From Yamadazyma tenuis (Eukaryota > Ascomycota > Pichiomycetes > Serinales > Debaryomycetaceae), in the NCBI RefSeq assembly GCF_029203305.1, contig NC_089462.1, forward strand, positions 434,001-498,000: a DNA stretch of 64,000 nucleotides, given 5' to 3'. The notes under the pieces were generated by a model that worked only from the letters and a program-made list of their open reading frames with translations, was not told the DNA's origin and did no database searches. Both the position numbers and the translations under genes were made by a program. Positions 39,891 to 48,882 of this stretch are shown here, one piece after another. Every line of letters begins with the position of its first letter. The first letter of the stretch is position 1.

Positions 39891-40682
39891 CTAGTCTTTC
39901 TTTGGTCCCCATTTGAGTCCCAAGAACCCCGATTGTCGGGTGATCTTAGGCACGTAGTTCTTGGCCTGGAATTTGGGTTCGATGATGTAGATTCTGTTCT
40001 TTTTGGGAACATCCAATGCAATATAAGCAAACTCTGAACTCCAGAAAGATTGGTCAATTTGCTCAAGAGACACAGTACCATGCATACAGGCATCCGACTC
40101 TACGTGAAACTTCATCACCAATCTGTCCACGCCATCCTGGTCTCTCATTCTAACACTTTGGACAGGTCTGTTTCTCACCCATTTACCAGAAACACTTTCA
40201 CCGTAAGCTCTGATCCGTTCGCCACTGGTAAGTTTCATGAGGGCTCTAGCTTGCTCATTTTTTTCTACAAGCTTAACAGCCTTGTTGAACGTCTTTGTGT
40301 CTCCAGATGGTAGAAATAATTCGGATAATATCAAGTACACAACAAGCAATGCGACTCCAGAAGCACCAATAACAATTACCGTTGATAAAGAGAATGTGAA
40401 AGCCCGTGATATTCTGTTGAGGAACACTTTGCCTTTAGCATTTTTATCCTTTGAGGGTGATGGCGGAGGGGGTGGCGGAGGAGAAGTTTTAGTTGAATAG
40501 CTTCTTGAATGCTTGAAAGGTTGATTCACTATTATCGAAGAAGTGATTTGTGGTGTCCTGAAGCGTGTTCGAAAATGATAGAAATTGGAGACCATAGGTC
40601 TCATGGTACTAAGAGCAGATCTGTGAATGACCAAGCTCGTATACGCTTTGGCATTGAGTTGTAATAATCTTACTGCGCTCAT
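39891..40682 (-). CDS. TIM21: Mitochondrial inner-membrane translocase subunit TIM21
   Basis: This TIM23-complex subunit contacts Tom22 and promotes lateral sorting and coupling to the respiratory chain. The 263-residue protein has a long basic presequence, a run of nine prolines interrupted by one Ser (about 70-79), a membrane segment (about 98-119) and the intermembrane-space domain. This contains YGESVSGKWVRNRPVQSVR, MKFHVESDACMHGTVSLEQI and FAYIALDVP near the C-terminus. Length and order match Tim21. Confidence 0.95.
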   Translation of the reverse strand: MSAVRLLQLNAKAYTSLVIHRSALSTMRPMVSNFYHFRTRFRTPQITSSIIVNQPFKHSRSYSTKTSPPPPPPPSPSKDKNAKGKVFLNRISRAFTFSLSTVIVIGASGVALLVVYLILSELFLPSGDTKTFNKAVKLVEKNEQARALMKLTSGERIRAYGESVSGKWVRNRPVQSVRMRDQDGVDRLVMKFHVESDACMHGTVSLEQIDQSFWSSEFAYIALDVPKKNRIYIIEPKFQAKNYVPKITRQSGFLGLKWGPKKD

Positions 40683-41064
40683 GATGAGGTTGTGTCCGAC
40701 GAGTGAAGAACCTCCGCACTGAAAATTTTCACTTACGCGAGAGAGGTATCAAAGCTAGATAGAGAGATTGAAGTCAATAGAAGAGCAATACACTTGAGAA
40801 TCAATATAGGGCAAGGTTCCATGATAGCCAAGAGATATTCGGAGTTTCAGGTGGATTGAAGTCCTCAAAGACATTGAATACTAATTATTCGACATTTCCA
40901 AGTAGACCGATGAATCGGCCTGATTCTTTGAAATAGTAAGCAATTTAAATGCAAGTAGTCCATTGTAAGTAACTACCGTCCATTTCAAACATTGGCCATA
41001 TAATTTCCTGGAATCATCCAATAATTATCTCGTGTTCAGCCCACTTCTTTTTCTGTTGTAGATC
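40683..41064. other. Intergenic region between TIM21 and tRNA-His
   Basis: This 382-bp spacer contains the TIM21 promoter and sequence upstream of the tRNA. No open frame, repeat or RNA was recognised. Confidence 0.5.
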
Positions 41065-41136
41065 GCCGGTCTAGTATAGTGGTCAGTATATTTCTTTGTG
41101 GCAGAAACGACCCAGGTTCGATTCCTGGGGCCGGCA
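41065..41136 (+). tRNA. tRNA-His (GTG anticodon)
   Basis: A complete intronless cloverleaf can be folded. The acceptor GCCGGTC pairs with GGCCGGC (one T-G pair). The D arm is around 41074-41089. The anticodon stem TTTCT/AGAAA encloses loop TTGTGGC with anticodon GTG at 41098-41100. The T stem CCAGG/CCTGG encloses TTCGATT. The discriminator is A at 41136. The required G-1 is not genomic (base 41064 is C), as expected where it is added after transcription. TAGTATAGTGG and GGTTCGATTCC provide the A and B boxes. A T-run at about 41141-41148 is the Pol III terminator. Confidence 0.97.
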
Positions 41137-41140
41137 GTTC

Positions 41141-41148
41141 TTTTTTTT
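41141..41148 (+). terminator. Pol III terminator of tRNA-His
   Basis: An uninterrupted run of T follows the tRNA by about five bases, the usual RNA polymerase III stop signal. Confidence 0.8.
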
Positions 41149-41219
41149 TAGAATCCGCGCGGCAGGTCTCCTCGATTTACCTTCTTACAATCTTGTTGCT
41201 CATTCAAACAATATAGCAA

Positions 41220-42455
41220 ATGGTAGCTGAGCCTGTTCAAGCTACTCTTGATACTCTCGGATACTTTTACGGAAGGGCATCCGATTTTTTGTCGAGCCAG
41301 GCTGAAGCTCTTCAGCAAATCGATTTCAAGCAGTATGATTTACGATCTGATAGCACTCGCAATCAGTTTACAAGAAAGAGCAGTTTATTGGACGTGATAT
41401 ATAAACACAAGGGGAAAATCGGCTTGTTGACTGTGGGAATTGGCATAGGTGCTTTCTATTACTATAACCAATTCCAACCTGCCCATAAATTGGGGCTCAA
41501 ACCTGCTTATAATATGCCTCCCAAACCCAAGAGAAGAGTGCCTAAACTCGCAAACGGGGCTAGGCAAGATGTGGTATTAGTGGTAGGGTCTCCGACCGAA
41601 CCACTTACCAGGCTCATTGCGTTAGACTTTGAAAGACGTGGGTTTATTGTGTATTTGACGATTCTTGATGAAAAAGACTTGAAGTACATCGAATCAAATC
41701 CAATTACCAACGACATAAACTACTTGAACTTGACCAATTCTTACAGCTTTGAAAGTCAGTTGAACAAGTTTAACCATTTGCTCCAAGTGCCGGTCGTGCC
41801 CTTTGCTGGAGCTGAAGCACACAATTTGAAGTTGAGAGCAGTGGTGTTCACCCCCAATTTATATTATCCCATTGGACCCATCGAAAATATCACGGTGGCA
41901 TCGTGGACGAAGATAACTGACCGGTTATCGGTTTACCTCAAGCTCTTTTCCTCAGGACTAATCCAGTTGATCAGATTACAGGAAAGTAAGACGATTCTTA
42001 TTACTCCCAGCATTACTAGTGCGTTGAATCTTCCATACCACTCACCTGAGAGCCTTTTGCAAAATGCTCTCCAGGGACTTTTCACCACCTTATCAAGGGA
42101 AATCCGTCAGCACAATCTCCAGGTAACTCAAGTCAGGTTGGGGAACATCAGCGTTCTGTCCAACAGCAACACATCTTTAAAGACATCCAGCATAATTAAC
42201 GCCGAAATCAAGAGCTGGAATGAAGACATAAAGCTATTGTATAGTCGCAGCTTCACCAAGTCTCAATTTAGGTCCAGTCCTATAAAGTCCTCTGGAAAAG
42301 GTACGAATTTAAGGGATTTGTACCATGTTCTTTTTGACTTGATTTACCCCAAGAAGACTAACCCACAAGTGGTTTACTGTGGAACTGGATCCCAGATATA
42401 TGACTGGATTTCCAGCCTACTTCCAGTGTCGTTTGTTCTGTGGATCTTGACTTAA
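41220..42455 (+). CDS. Mitochondrial DUF1776 protein, YSC83-like
   Basis: The 411-residue protein resembles the fungal DUF1776 family, which includes Saccharomyces Ysc83, a mitochondrial protein of unknown function. An N-terminal helical region is followed by one membrane segment (about 64-84, GLLTVGIGIGAFYYY). The next domain looks like a short-chain-dehydrogenase Rossmann fold (DVVLVVGSPTEPLTRLIALDFERRGFIVYLT) without an obvious YxxxK catalytic pair. Downstream, LLQNALQGLFTTLSREI and VRLGNI are typical for the family. The promoter region is only about 80 bp beyond tRNA-His. Confidence 0.82.
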   Translation: MVAEPVQATLDTLGYFYGRASDFLSSQAEALQQIDFKQYDLRSDSTRNQFTRKSSLLDVIYKHKGKIGLLTVGIGIGAFYYYNQFQPAHKLGLKPAYNMPPKPKRRVPKLANGARQDVVLVVGSPTEPLTRLIALDFERRGFIVYLTILDEKDLKYIESNPITNDINYLNLTNSYSFESQLNKFNHLLQVPVVPFAGAEAHNLKLRAVVFTPNLYYPIGPIENITVASWTKITDRLSVYLKLFSSGLIQLIRLQESKTILITPSITSALNLPYHSPESLLQNALQGLFTTLSREIRQHNLQVTQVRLGNISVLSNSNTSLKTSSIINAEIKSWNEDIKLLYSRSFTKSQFRSSPIKSSGKGTNLRDLYHVLFDLIYPKKTNPQVVYCGTGSQIYDWISSLLPVSFVLWILT

Positions 42456-43305
42456 TGTACGAAATATATACTCTTAGTTGCAACAAAGTCGTGGCGCATC
42501 CCAGTGGCATTTGGCCGCTGCTCACACATCTCGAAAATTTTTCTTCTCTTTACGTTCATGGACAAAGAATTGTTTTCGAAGCTATCAAAAGGCCCGTTAG
42601 TGGCTCCATAATGCTTTGGGGAAAGTCTCCTACCGTCTATGCGGAGACGTAGCGAACCAATCAGTTCGTTTGGTGGGCCATAATTAGCTTAGAACCATGA
42701 TGTTTGTAGGTTCCTATGAAACTGGCTTACTAGTACTTGATGGATCCCTTCGTGGATCTTGATATTGTGTTTGTTTGCGTCATGTTCCAGGGTACCAAGT
42801 CGTGTGGACATTCTTCTTGTGGCTTGTCATAATGACAAAATATTCGGTAATGGAATTGTGTATTCTAGACGATAGTTATGACAATTGGCTATAATTGTTT
42901 AGCTAACTCAATGGAGCTCACTCTTGGTCCATGGATGTCTCCCTTTATCAAAGCCTGAATCTGGTGGTCCACGCCATCGAGATGTGCACAGTCAAATGTG
43001 CCAGGTTTTATGTGTTTTTGAACTACTTTATATTTTGAAATTAAGAGGTTGTTGTGAGTGTTTTTATGATGAAATATCAAGCAAACATAGAGTCAAGCTC
43101 AGAGATCGTTTCACTGTCTGGAAAGATGACTGGTTTCGTATCGGGGACGAGAGTTGCATTATTCTGATTTACTTATGAACCTTTTAATATTGAATATCGA
43201 GAGTCAAACATCTTAATTATGTAACTATAAAACTAAAGGTGATTAAGAATTGAAGAAAACTGTTATTGTACAATAAAATCTGGAGTAAGTATATGATGAT
43301 TTTGA
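42456..43305. other. Convergent intergenic region between the YSC83-like gene and ICE2
   Basis: These 850 bp lie between two 3' ends, longer than a convergent spacer needs to be here. Open frames of 60-84 codons overlap on both strands (42440-42652, 42924-43178) with no family resemblance. An unrecognised non-coding RNA or small gene cannot be excluded. Confidence 0.5.
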
Positions 43306-44808
43306 CTAATCGACTTTCCAATGGTTAGTTAATGCGTTGTTTCCGTCAATATGGTTGTTACTTCCCATTAGCTCCAATAAATAGAGGAGTAAGGTAGTAC
43401 CCATATTAACCCAGTTCCAGAATTTAACTGGATGGATTGGTAGCTGGACTATGCTACTACCGCCGGAGCCAAACACATCCCAAAACTTCAAGTGCGTAGC
43501 TAATTCACCATGATACAGCATCAATAAATGGGTATAAACCGGAATAATAATACATGGGGAGTATGAATAGATTAATCTTACAATCGTGGAAGGTGGTTTA
43601 TCAGACGAGAATTGTTGTCTCATATTTCTGGCTTTGATATTGAGGTTATGAGAACTTGAGGACGAGTGGATGGAGTGGTTGGAGTGGTTGGAGTGGTTAG
43701 AGTGGATGGAATGGATTGAATGGCTTGAATGACTAGAATGTATCGAAGCCTGGGAATTGTTCGATTCCGATCTTGAAAGGGACATACTCGTTATGGAAGC
43801 AGTGGACGTTTCTCTTGACCTCACCAAAGATGGAGTTCTTGGGGGGGAGGCAGATGGATACAACGTAGAATGGTACAAGGCCGGTATAATTTTGGTAGCG
43901 GCGAAAAACAGAGTTATTCTGTACGAAAAGTTGAATAGCACAGGTATTGGGAGCTTTGTAATCGAGACATTCAAGAACTCATACATGGTTCTGAAAGAAG
44001 CCGGTACGTTTGCCGCCAAAAACGGAAGAATCGTCAGGATCGTATTGGAAAGGTGTGGAGATAACATTGGGATTTCCACTAGCAAGCGCGTGTTAGTGAA
44101 TATATCGGTTATGGCCTGATTGGCGTTATCTCTCAACTGAGGAAACGTTTCGTAAATGCACCTGACAATGTAGGCAAATAATAAGGATGACTCGATGATG
44201 GAGCCTTTTCCAGAAACTATTCCAAATAATCCAAGTCCAAATGTCAAAGTGAGCAAAGACCCAAGTAAAGACGATCCCACCAAATCGATGGTGATGGGGA
44301 GCACGTAGATTCTGTACAAAAAGTACAACCCACCGGTGATGGTAGAGCCACTAGCTATCAATGACACAATTAACCAACTGTCAGACTTATACGCGGTTAA
44401 CCAACTGACAGTTTGGCCTATGGCTTGAATTGACAAAAGCGAACAGAACCCTTCCAAGATGGTGAAAATCGGGGTGGAGTTGACGATAAATATGGTCCAT
44501 AGTTCCACCACGTAGAACTTTCGAGGCTTTGTTTTCCCACTATAGTATGATAAAAATAGGGTCAATATTGAAGGTATGGCGATGTACTGGAAATAGTAAA
44601 ACACCGACACCCACCGAAGATACTTGTTCTTGCGGGTCAACAGCCTGGCGGTGGCCAACACAAAGTATAGCACGCAGATGGTGAAGGAAAACGTAAGACC
44701 ACAGTCTATGCCGCCCACGTCAAACGCCAACGGTATAGATAAGATGATGAGTATTAGATACACTAGCGACAAGACCAGTCGAGTGAACCGTATCAACTGG
44801 GGATTCAT
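43306..44808 (-). CDS. ICE2: ICE2 ER membrane protein
   Basis: This polytopic ER protein is involved in cortical ER inheritance, ER-plasma-membrane contacts and lipid homeostasis. The 500-residue protein has about ten hydrophobic segments, with the family stretches LAFDVGGIDCGLTFSFTICVLYF, RWVSVFYYFQYIAIPSILTLFL and WELWTIFIVNSTPIFTILEG-like sequence (here VVELWTIFIVNSTPIFTILEG). A cytosolic loop (about 330-400) carries Ser/Thr-rich sequence and a tandem Ser-His repeat. The C-terminal TM block ends WKVD. Identification rests on overall similarity to fungal Ice2. Confidence 0.92.
   Translation of the reverse strand: MNPQLIRFTRLVLSLVYLILIILSIPLAFDVGGIDCGLTFSFTICVLYFVLATARLLTRKNKYLRWVSVFYYFQYIAIPSILTLFLSYYSGKTKPRKFYVVELWTIFIVNSTPIFTILEGFCSLLSIQAIGQTVSWLTAYKSDSWLIVSLIASGSTITGGLYFLYRIYVLPITIDLVGSSLLGSLLTLTFGLGLFGIVSGKGSIIESSLLFAYIVRCIYETFPQLRDNANQAITDIFTNTRLLVEIPMLSPHLSNTILTILPFLAANVPASFRTMYEFLNVSITKLPIPVLFNFSYRITLFFAATKIIPALYHSTLYPSASPPRTPSLVRSRETSTASITSMSLSRSESNNSQASIHSSHSSHSIHSIHSNHSNHSNHSIHSSSSSHNLNIKARNMRQQFSSDKPPSTIVRLIYSYSPCIIIPVYTHLLMLYHGELATHLKFWDVFGSGGSSIVQLPIHPVKFWNWVNMGTTLLLYLLELMGSNNHIDGNNALTNHWKVD
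43650..43745 (-). repeat. In-frame tandem repeat encoding Ser-His-rich tract in ICE2
   Basis: Imperfect 9-bp units of the type GGAGTGGTT (on the + strand) encode a run of HSNHSNHSNHSIHS-type triplets in the cytosolic loop of ICE2. Three adjacent units are near-identical and flanking ones degenerate. Such arrays tend to vary in length between strains. Confidence 0.85.
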
Positions 44809-45589
44809 GTTGTGAATGACAGGAGATAGGAGTTGGGACTGGAGTTGCAGCCTTTTGTGTATGGCGAAATATATGAATCAAGTGGTGCTGGGGTAAGAAC
44901 TGAAACCTAGGGGAAATACCATATAAAACAAGTCCTGGAGATTATAAGACCTTAAGGGGTGCCAGCTATGGGAATATGGAAGGTGGTACAAGAGGTGGTG
45001 ATCTGATACACGTAGTAGAGCGCCGATTCAAATGAGTTTAAACTGTTAACCGAGTTTCCCCTTTTCTAAACAATAGAAAATTTTTTTCTTCCTCTCACTA
45101 ATTTAGTTGTACCTCAAATTTCATACCAAATGATAATCGAGTCTGCAATTCAGATGGTGATTTTATTGGATAGTAGAAGCTGCTAGTTTCAGGCATTTAA
45201 TTAAATTTTGGTGCTGGGCGGTTGTATGGTGGAGCTATTGTAAACTGCGCTCAAGAGGTCATGTTGTTAGCAAGGACCACAAAGCCACAACCACACAGAT
45301 TACGGGTTATGGCTGCAGATTTTCTGGGGTAGCGCTGGTGACCAGGGCGGGGTGGTGACGTACGGTGCGAATGCAGTGGGTGCGATTGCACTGAGGTGTG
45401 CAGCAGGTGGCTGACGCCCAGATCTTTCGTGATAGGTGCCAGCAGCCGCGCACCGGGCTCCCAAATGCTCACGCGATTCCTGTGGCGTGCGGTCGTAAGA
45501 CAAGTGCAAACTACAAGTGGTGCGAGCGCGGCCGGAAGTTAGGCTTTTACGCTAGTGCGCGATGAGATAAAAAATCATTACTCTCTTCA
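44809..45589. other. Divergent intergenic region between ICE2 and UTP25
   Basis: This 781-bp spacer serves two outward-facing genes. It includes an A/T block at 45070-45090, a GC-rich stretch at 45330-45540 and the PAC element. Antisense frames at 45251-45509 are GC-rich artefacts with no similarity. Confidence 0.5.
45559..45568 (+). promoter_or_regulatory. PAC element upstream of UTP25
   Basis: GCGATGAGAT is a perfect match to the polymerase A and C box that marks ribosome-biogenesis promoters in yeasts (bound by Dot6/Tod6). It ends 21 bases before the UTP25 ATG. Confidence 0.6.
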
Positions 45590-47656
45590 ATGGTCGCTAT
45601 TAAACGTCATGGTGACGGCAAACAGGGCCGTCAACAGCTTCGAAAGGTTATGCGTACGAGCCGACGTCCAGAGGTTCTGGATGAGCCTGTAAACAGTGTT
45701 GATAACGGATATGAGACTCCTGATACCGAGGATATCTCCAGCGATGTACAAACCGATGAGCAGGTGCCTGATAAAGCAAAAGCGTACGACGCATTGTTGA
45801 CGTTGATTAGTGCCGACCACCAAGTTGCACCCGCAATATCCAAGAAGAATAACAAGTCTTTGCAAACCAGCGAAGACGTTGAATCAGAAACCGATGAGAT
45901 TGTGGGATTCAATGTTGAAAAAGAAGAAGATGACGATAATGAAGAAGAGCCACAGGAAGATGAAGATGAAGACGAAACCGACCCTTTTCAAGTGCATTTC
46001 AACAACATCACCGACGAGTACGTTGAAGAGCAGGAACGGCATGTGGATGAAAAGTGGCCATTCAAGTCCAAAAATTCGTTAGATTCTTACACCTATATGT
46101 TCCAAGTTCCCCAAGGAACACCAATACCAACGACCGAAACTACAAAACCGATTGAAGATCTTCCCATAAAGAAGAGAGTATTGAGTTCATTTGAGAAGTC
46201 AGGATCCCAGGACGTTTCCAAGTTGGATTTGGTGCTCTTGAATGCCATGTCTCAGTACAAAGATATCAACATGCCATACTTCAGCCACAAAAACCAAACG
46301 TACAAGAAGATGTACGCCATACATGCGTTGAATCATATTTACAAGACCAGAGATCTGATTTTGAAAAACAATGCCAGACTTCACAACTATCAAGAAAACC
46401 TCAAACTGGGTAAAACCCCAGAAGAAGTAGAATACCGAGATCAGGGATTCACCAGACCCAAGGTGTTGATATTGCTTCCCACCAGAGAAGCATGCTATGA
46501 GATAGTCAGTTTGTTGATAAAGTATTCGGGTACCGAACAGCAAGAAAACAAAAAACGGTTCACTGGCCAGTTTCATGTCGATGCGGTTCCACCACCAACC
46601 AAACCAGACGACTTCAAGCACTATTTCAAGGGCAACACAAACGATTTCTTCACCATAGGTATCAAGTTTACCAGAAAATCCTTGAAGTTATACTCATCGT
46701 TCTACTCTTCCGATATCATTCTTGCGTCCCCAATTGGCTTGTCGATGATATTGGAGCATGAAGATAAAAGGAAACGGGAACAAGACTTTTTGTCATCCAT
46801 CGAAGTGGTGATTGTCGATAACGCAAACCAGTTGGAAATGCAGAACTGGAGCCATATAAACACCGTGTTCAAGTACTTGAACAGTGTTCCAAAGAAGTTT
46901 CACGATGCAGACTTCTCACGAATCAGAATGTGGTCCATCAACGATAAAGCCAATTTCTTTACCCAAAAACTCGTCTTCAGTGAGTACCAGACCCCCAACA
47001 TCAATAACATTGTCAATAAAAGCACCAACATGGCCGGTAGAGTCAAGTTCAAGAAAGTCATTACTTCCGATAACTGTATCATGAACGCAGTTGGGTTAAA
47101 AGTTAAACAAGTGTTCCAGCGGTTTGACTGTGAAAATCCCACGGAAGACCCTGACGGTCGGTTCAAGTTCTTCACCAACTCGGTGTTTGGATCTGTTTCA
47201 AACTCCACCAGTTATGACGATGGGCTTTTGATTGTCATACCCTCATACTTTGACTTTATTCACGTGAAAGACTACATGCAAAACCACTCAAAAGTGACTT
47301 TTGCAGCCATTGATGAGTATACGTCGCAGTCCAAGTTGACAAAGGCCAGGCAGCAGTTTATTTCTGGAGATGTCAAAATCTTGCTCTACAGCGAAAGACT
47401 TCATCATTTCCGGAGATTCGAGATTGCTGGAGTTAAGAACATCCTTTTGTACGGAGTTCCCACCAACCCGCTTTTCTACAAAGAGTACTTGAAGTTCATT
47501 GGCAAGTCTGTGTTCAACGGGCTTGTGGACTTGAATCTCTCGTTTGTGAAAACCATCTACTCCAAATGGGATGCAGTGGCTTTGGAGAGGATTGTGGGAA
47601 ACCAGAGAGCACCTATTTTGTGCAACTCGATAAACGAGACCTACGAGTTCAAATGA
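45590..47656 (+). CDS. UTP25: UTP25 small-subunit processome protein
   Basis: This nucleolar protein is needed for U3-dependent early pre-rRNA cleavages; it has a DEAD-box-like fold without helicase motifs. The 688-residue protein has a basic N-terminus and an acidic stretch (about 105-130). Then come DPFQVHFN, RPKVLILLPTREACYEIV (degenerate motif Ia region), DIILASPIGLSMILE, EVVIVDNANQLEMQNWSHI, TKARQQFISGDVKILLYSERLHHFRRF and IVGNQRAP near the C-terminus. No Walker A or DEAD sequence is present, as in the family. The PAC box supports the role. Confidence 0.96.
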   Translation: MVAIKRHGDGKQGRQQLRKVMRTSRRPEVLDEPVNSVDNGYETPDTEDISSDVQTDEQVPDKAKAYDALLTLISADHQVAPAISKKNNKSLQTSEDVESETDEIVGFNVEKEEDDDNEEEPQEDEDEDETDPFQVHFNNITDEYVEEQERHVDEKWPFKSKNSLDSYTYMFQVPQGTPIPTTETTKPIEDLPIKKRVLSSFEKSGSQDVSKLDLVLLNAMSQYKDINMPYFSHKNQTYKKMYAIHALNHIYKTRDLILKNNARLHNYQENLKLGKTPEEVEYRDQGFTRPKVLILLPTREACYEIVSLLIKYSGTEQQENKKRFTGQFHVDAVPPPTKPDDFKHYFKGNTNDFFTIGIKFTRKSLKLYSSFYSSDIILASPIGLSMILEHEDKRKREQDFLSSIEVVIVDNANQLEMQNWSHINTVFKYLNSVPKKFHDADFSRIRMWSINDKANFFTQKLVFSEYQTPNINNIVNKSTNMAGRVKFKKVITSDNCIMNAVGLKVKQVFQRFDCENPTEDPDGRFKFFTNSVFGSVSNSTSYDDGLLIVIPSYFDFIHVKDYMQNHSKVTFAAIDEYTSQSKLTKARQQFISGDVKILLYSERLHHFRRFEIAGVKNILLYGVPTNPLFYKEYLKFIGKSVFNGLVDLNLSFVKTIYSKWDAVALERIVGNQRAPILCNSINETYEFK

Positions 47657-47762
47657 TCGACATCCGTAATGTGCATTTAGTAGTTAGGAATGTATAGATT
47701 TATCCAATGCTTTCACGGGTACTAAATATAATAGTGTACAAGGCATATACCGCCAGCCGATT

Positions 47763-48027
47763 TCATGTCCAGACCTGTTTCACGGCCATCACCACCAACC
47801 CGAGACTGACGTACGGGCTCAACCGTTCACCGACTCGGGCAAACTTCCAAAACACCCCAAACACTCCTGTTTTGTTTCTATCTAAGATACTGGGCCAAGT
47901 GGCGTGGACGTAAGTACACGTACATATTAAAAGGAGAATCACCTGCAAGAGAGACTGGAAGTTGAACAACGCAGACTAGACAGTTAGTACAAGCATTCGG
48001 TGCAGTAGATCAGTCTCTACATACCAT
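47763..48027 (-). CDS. KSH1: KSH1 (kish/TMEM167) early secretory protein, two exons
   Basis: This is a small, highly conserved Golgi/ER protein needed for secretion. The coding exons are 48025-48027 (the ATG only) and 47763-47975. Splicing gives 71 residues beginning [16 protein letters not shown], which matches kish proteins from yeast to human. A signal-like TM segment (about 5-22), [25 protein letters not shown] and a second TM segment (about 52-66) follow. Without the intron, the frame would lack a start and its upstream neighbour is a TAG. It is transcribed divergently from SIW14, with the ATG 99 bp from the SIW14 start chosen here. Confidence 0.95.
47976..48024 (-). other. 49-nt intron immediately after the KSH1 start codon
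   Basis: Reading leftwards, ATG is followed directly by GTATGT (48024-48019). The branch point TACTAAC is at 47989-47983 and the 3' site TAG ends at 47976. All three signals are perfect. The exon joins ATG to TCT-GCG-TTG, restoring MSALFNF. Confidence 0.93.
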
Positions 48028-48126
48028 TGGTTTAGTGTTGAGAAGATTTCAAAACAGAAAATGCGACTTGAGTTTCGCTTTTTCTATCTCCCATCGATAG
48101 ATCACAGTGCACACCAAAAATCAGTA

Positions 48127-48879
48127 ATGGGCGACTTCTCTGAAGATCCGTTCCAAATGGACGATGACTTCTCGGCCTCGTTGCACATTGCTTCAAGCTA
48201 TTCCGACCCCATAGACAACTTTACCGCCGCCACCGACCAGGCACAGATACGATCACGTCTTGCGGTGCTCGACTTGGAACAGTTCCCAGAAGATGCCGAC
48301 GATGCGTTTGACGAAGGGGAACACAAAAAGGCCACGGAGATGGCGCAGGCGTCACTCGTGAACCAGCCTAACCATCCGCTCACGCCGCCGGAGAATTTTG
48401 CCCCGGTTGTGAACAACATTTACCGGTCGTCGTTTCCACAGACCACCAATTTCCTGTTTCTTGAACGGCTCAAATTGAAGTCCATCTTGTGTTTGATCCC
48501 TGAAGATTATCCAGACACTCATCATCAGTTCTTGAAAAACCAGGACATTAAGCTTTTTCAACTCGGACTTTCTGGAAATAAAGAACCATTTGTGGTGATA
48601 TCACACGAGTTGATTACCGAAGCCCTCAAAATTGTGTTGGATCCCGCCAACCAGCCCATTCTCATACACTGCAACAGAGGCAAACACAGAACCGGGTGCG
48701 TGGTGGGGATTTTACGGCGGCTCCAGCAGTGGTCGTTAACGATTATATTTGATGAGTACAGACGGTTTGCGGCTCCTAAAGAAAGGCCCATGGACCAGCA
48801 ATTTATTGAACTATACAACCAGACGGAGATCGTGCTGTTTTGCCAGGAACGCAACTATCTCCCACTTTCCTGGGACTAG
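48127..48879 (+). CDS. SIW14: SIW14/OCA-type dual-specificity (inositol pyrophosphate) phosphatase
   Basis: This atypical DSP of the plant-and-fungal family cleaves 5-diphosphoinositol phosphates. From the ATG at 48127, the 250-residue protein has an acidic N-terminus and the domain start NFAPVVNNIYRSSFPQTTNFLFLERLKLKSILCL. The P-loop is HCNRGKHRTGCVVG (catalytic Cys and Arg), followed by the RRLQQW and DEYRRFAAPKERPMDQQFIELY elements. An in-frame ATG at 48061 would add 22 residues, but it leaves just 33 bp to the KSH1 ATG, so the inner start seems likelier. Siw14 is separated from the related OCA proteins mainly by the intact P-loop. Confidence 0.9.
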   Translation: MGDFSEDPFQMDDDFSASLHIASSYSDPIDNFTAATDQAQIRSRLAVLDLEQFPEDADDAFDEGEHKKATEMAQASLVNQPNHPLTPPENFAPVVNNIYRSSFPQTTNFLFLERLKLKSILCLIPEDYPDTHHQFLKNQDIKLFQLGLSGNKEPFVVISHELITEALKIVLDPANQPILIHCNRGKHRTGCVVGILRRLQQWSLTIIFDEYRRFAAPKERPMDQQFIELYNQTEIVLFCQERNYLPLSWD

Positions 48880-48882
48880 GTA

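Noticed and set aside
42440..43178. Frames of 60-84 codons between the YSC83-like gene and ICE2
   Set aside because: They overlap on opposite strands, lack family similarity, and lie in a convergent spacer.
45251..45509. GC-rich antisense frames upstream of UTP25
   Set aside because: They are within the ICE2/UTP25 promoter region and show low-complexity His/Ser/Pro composition only.
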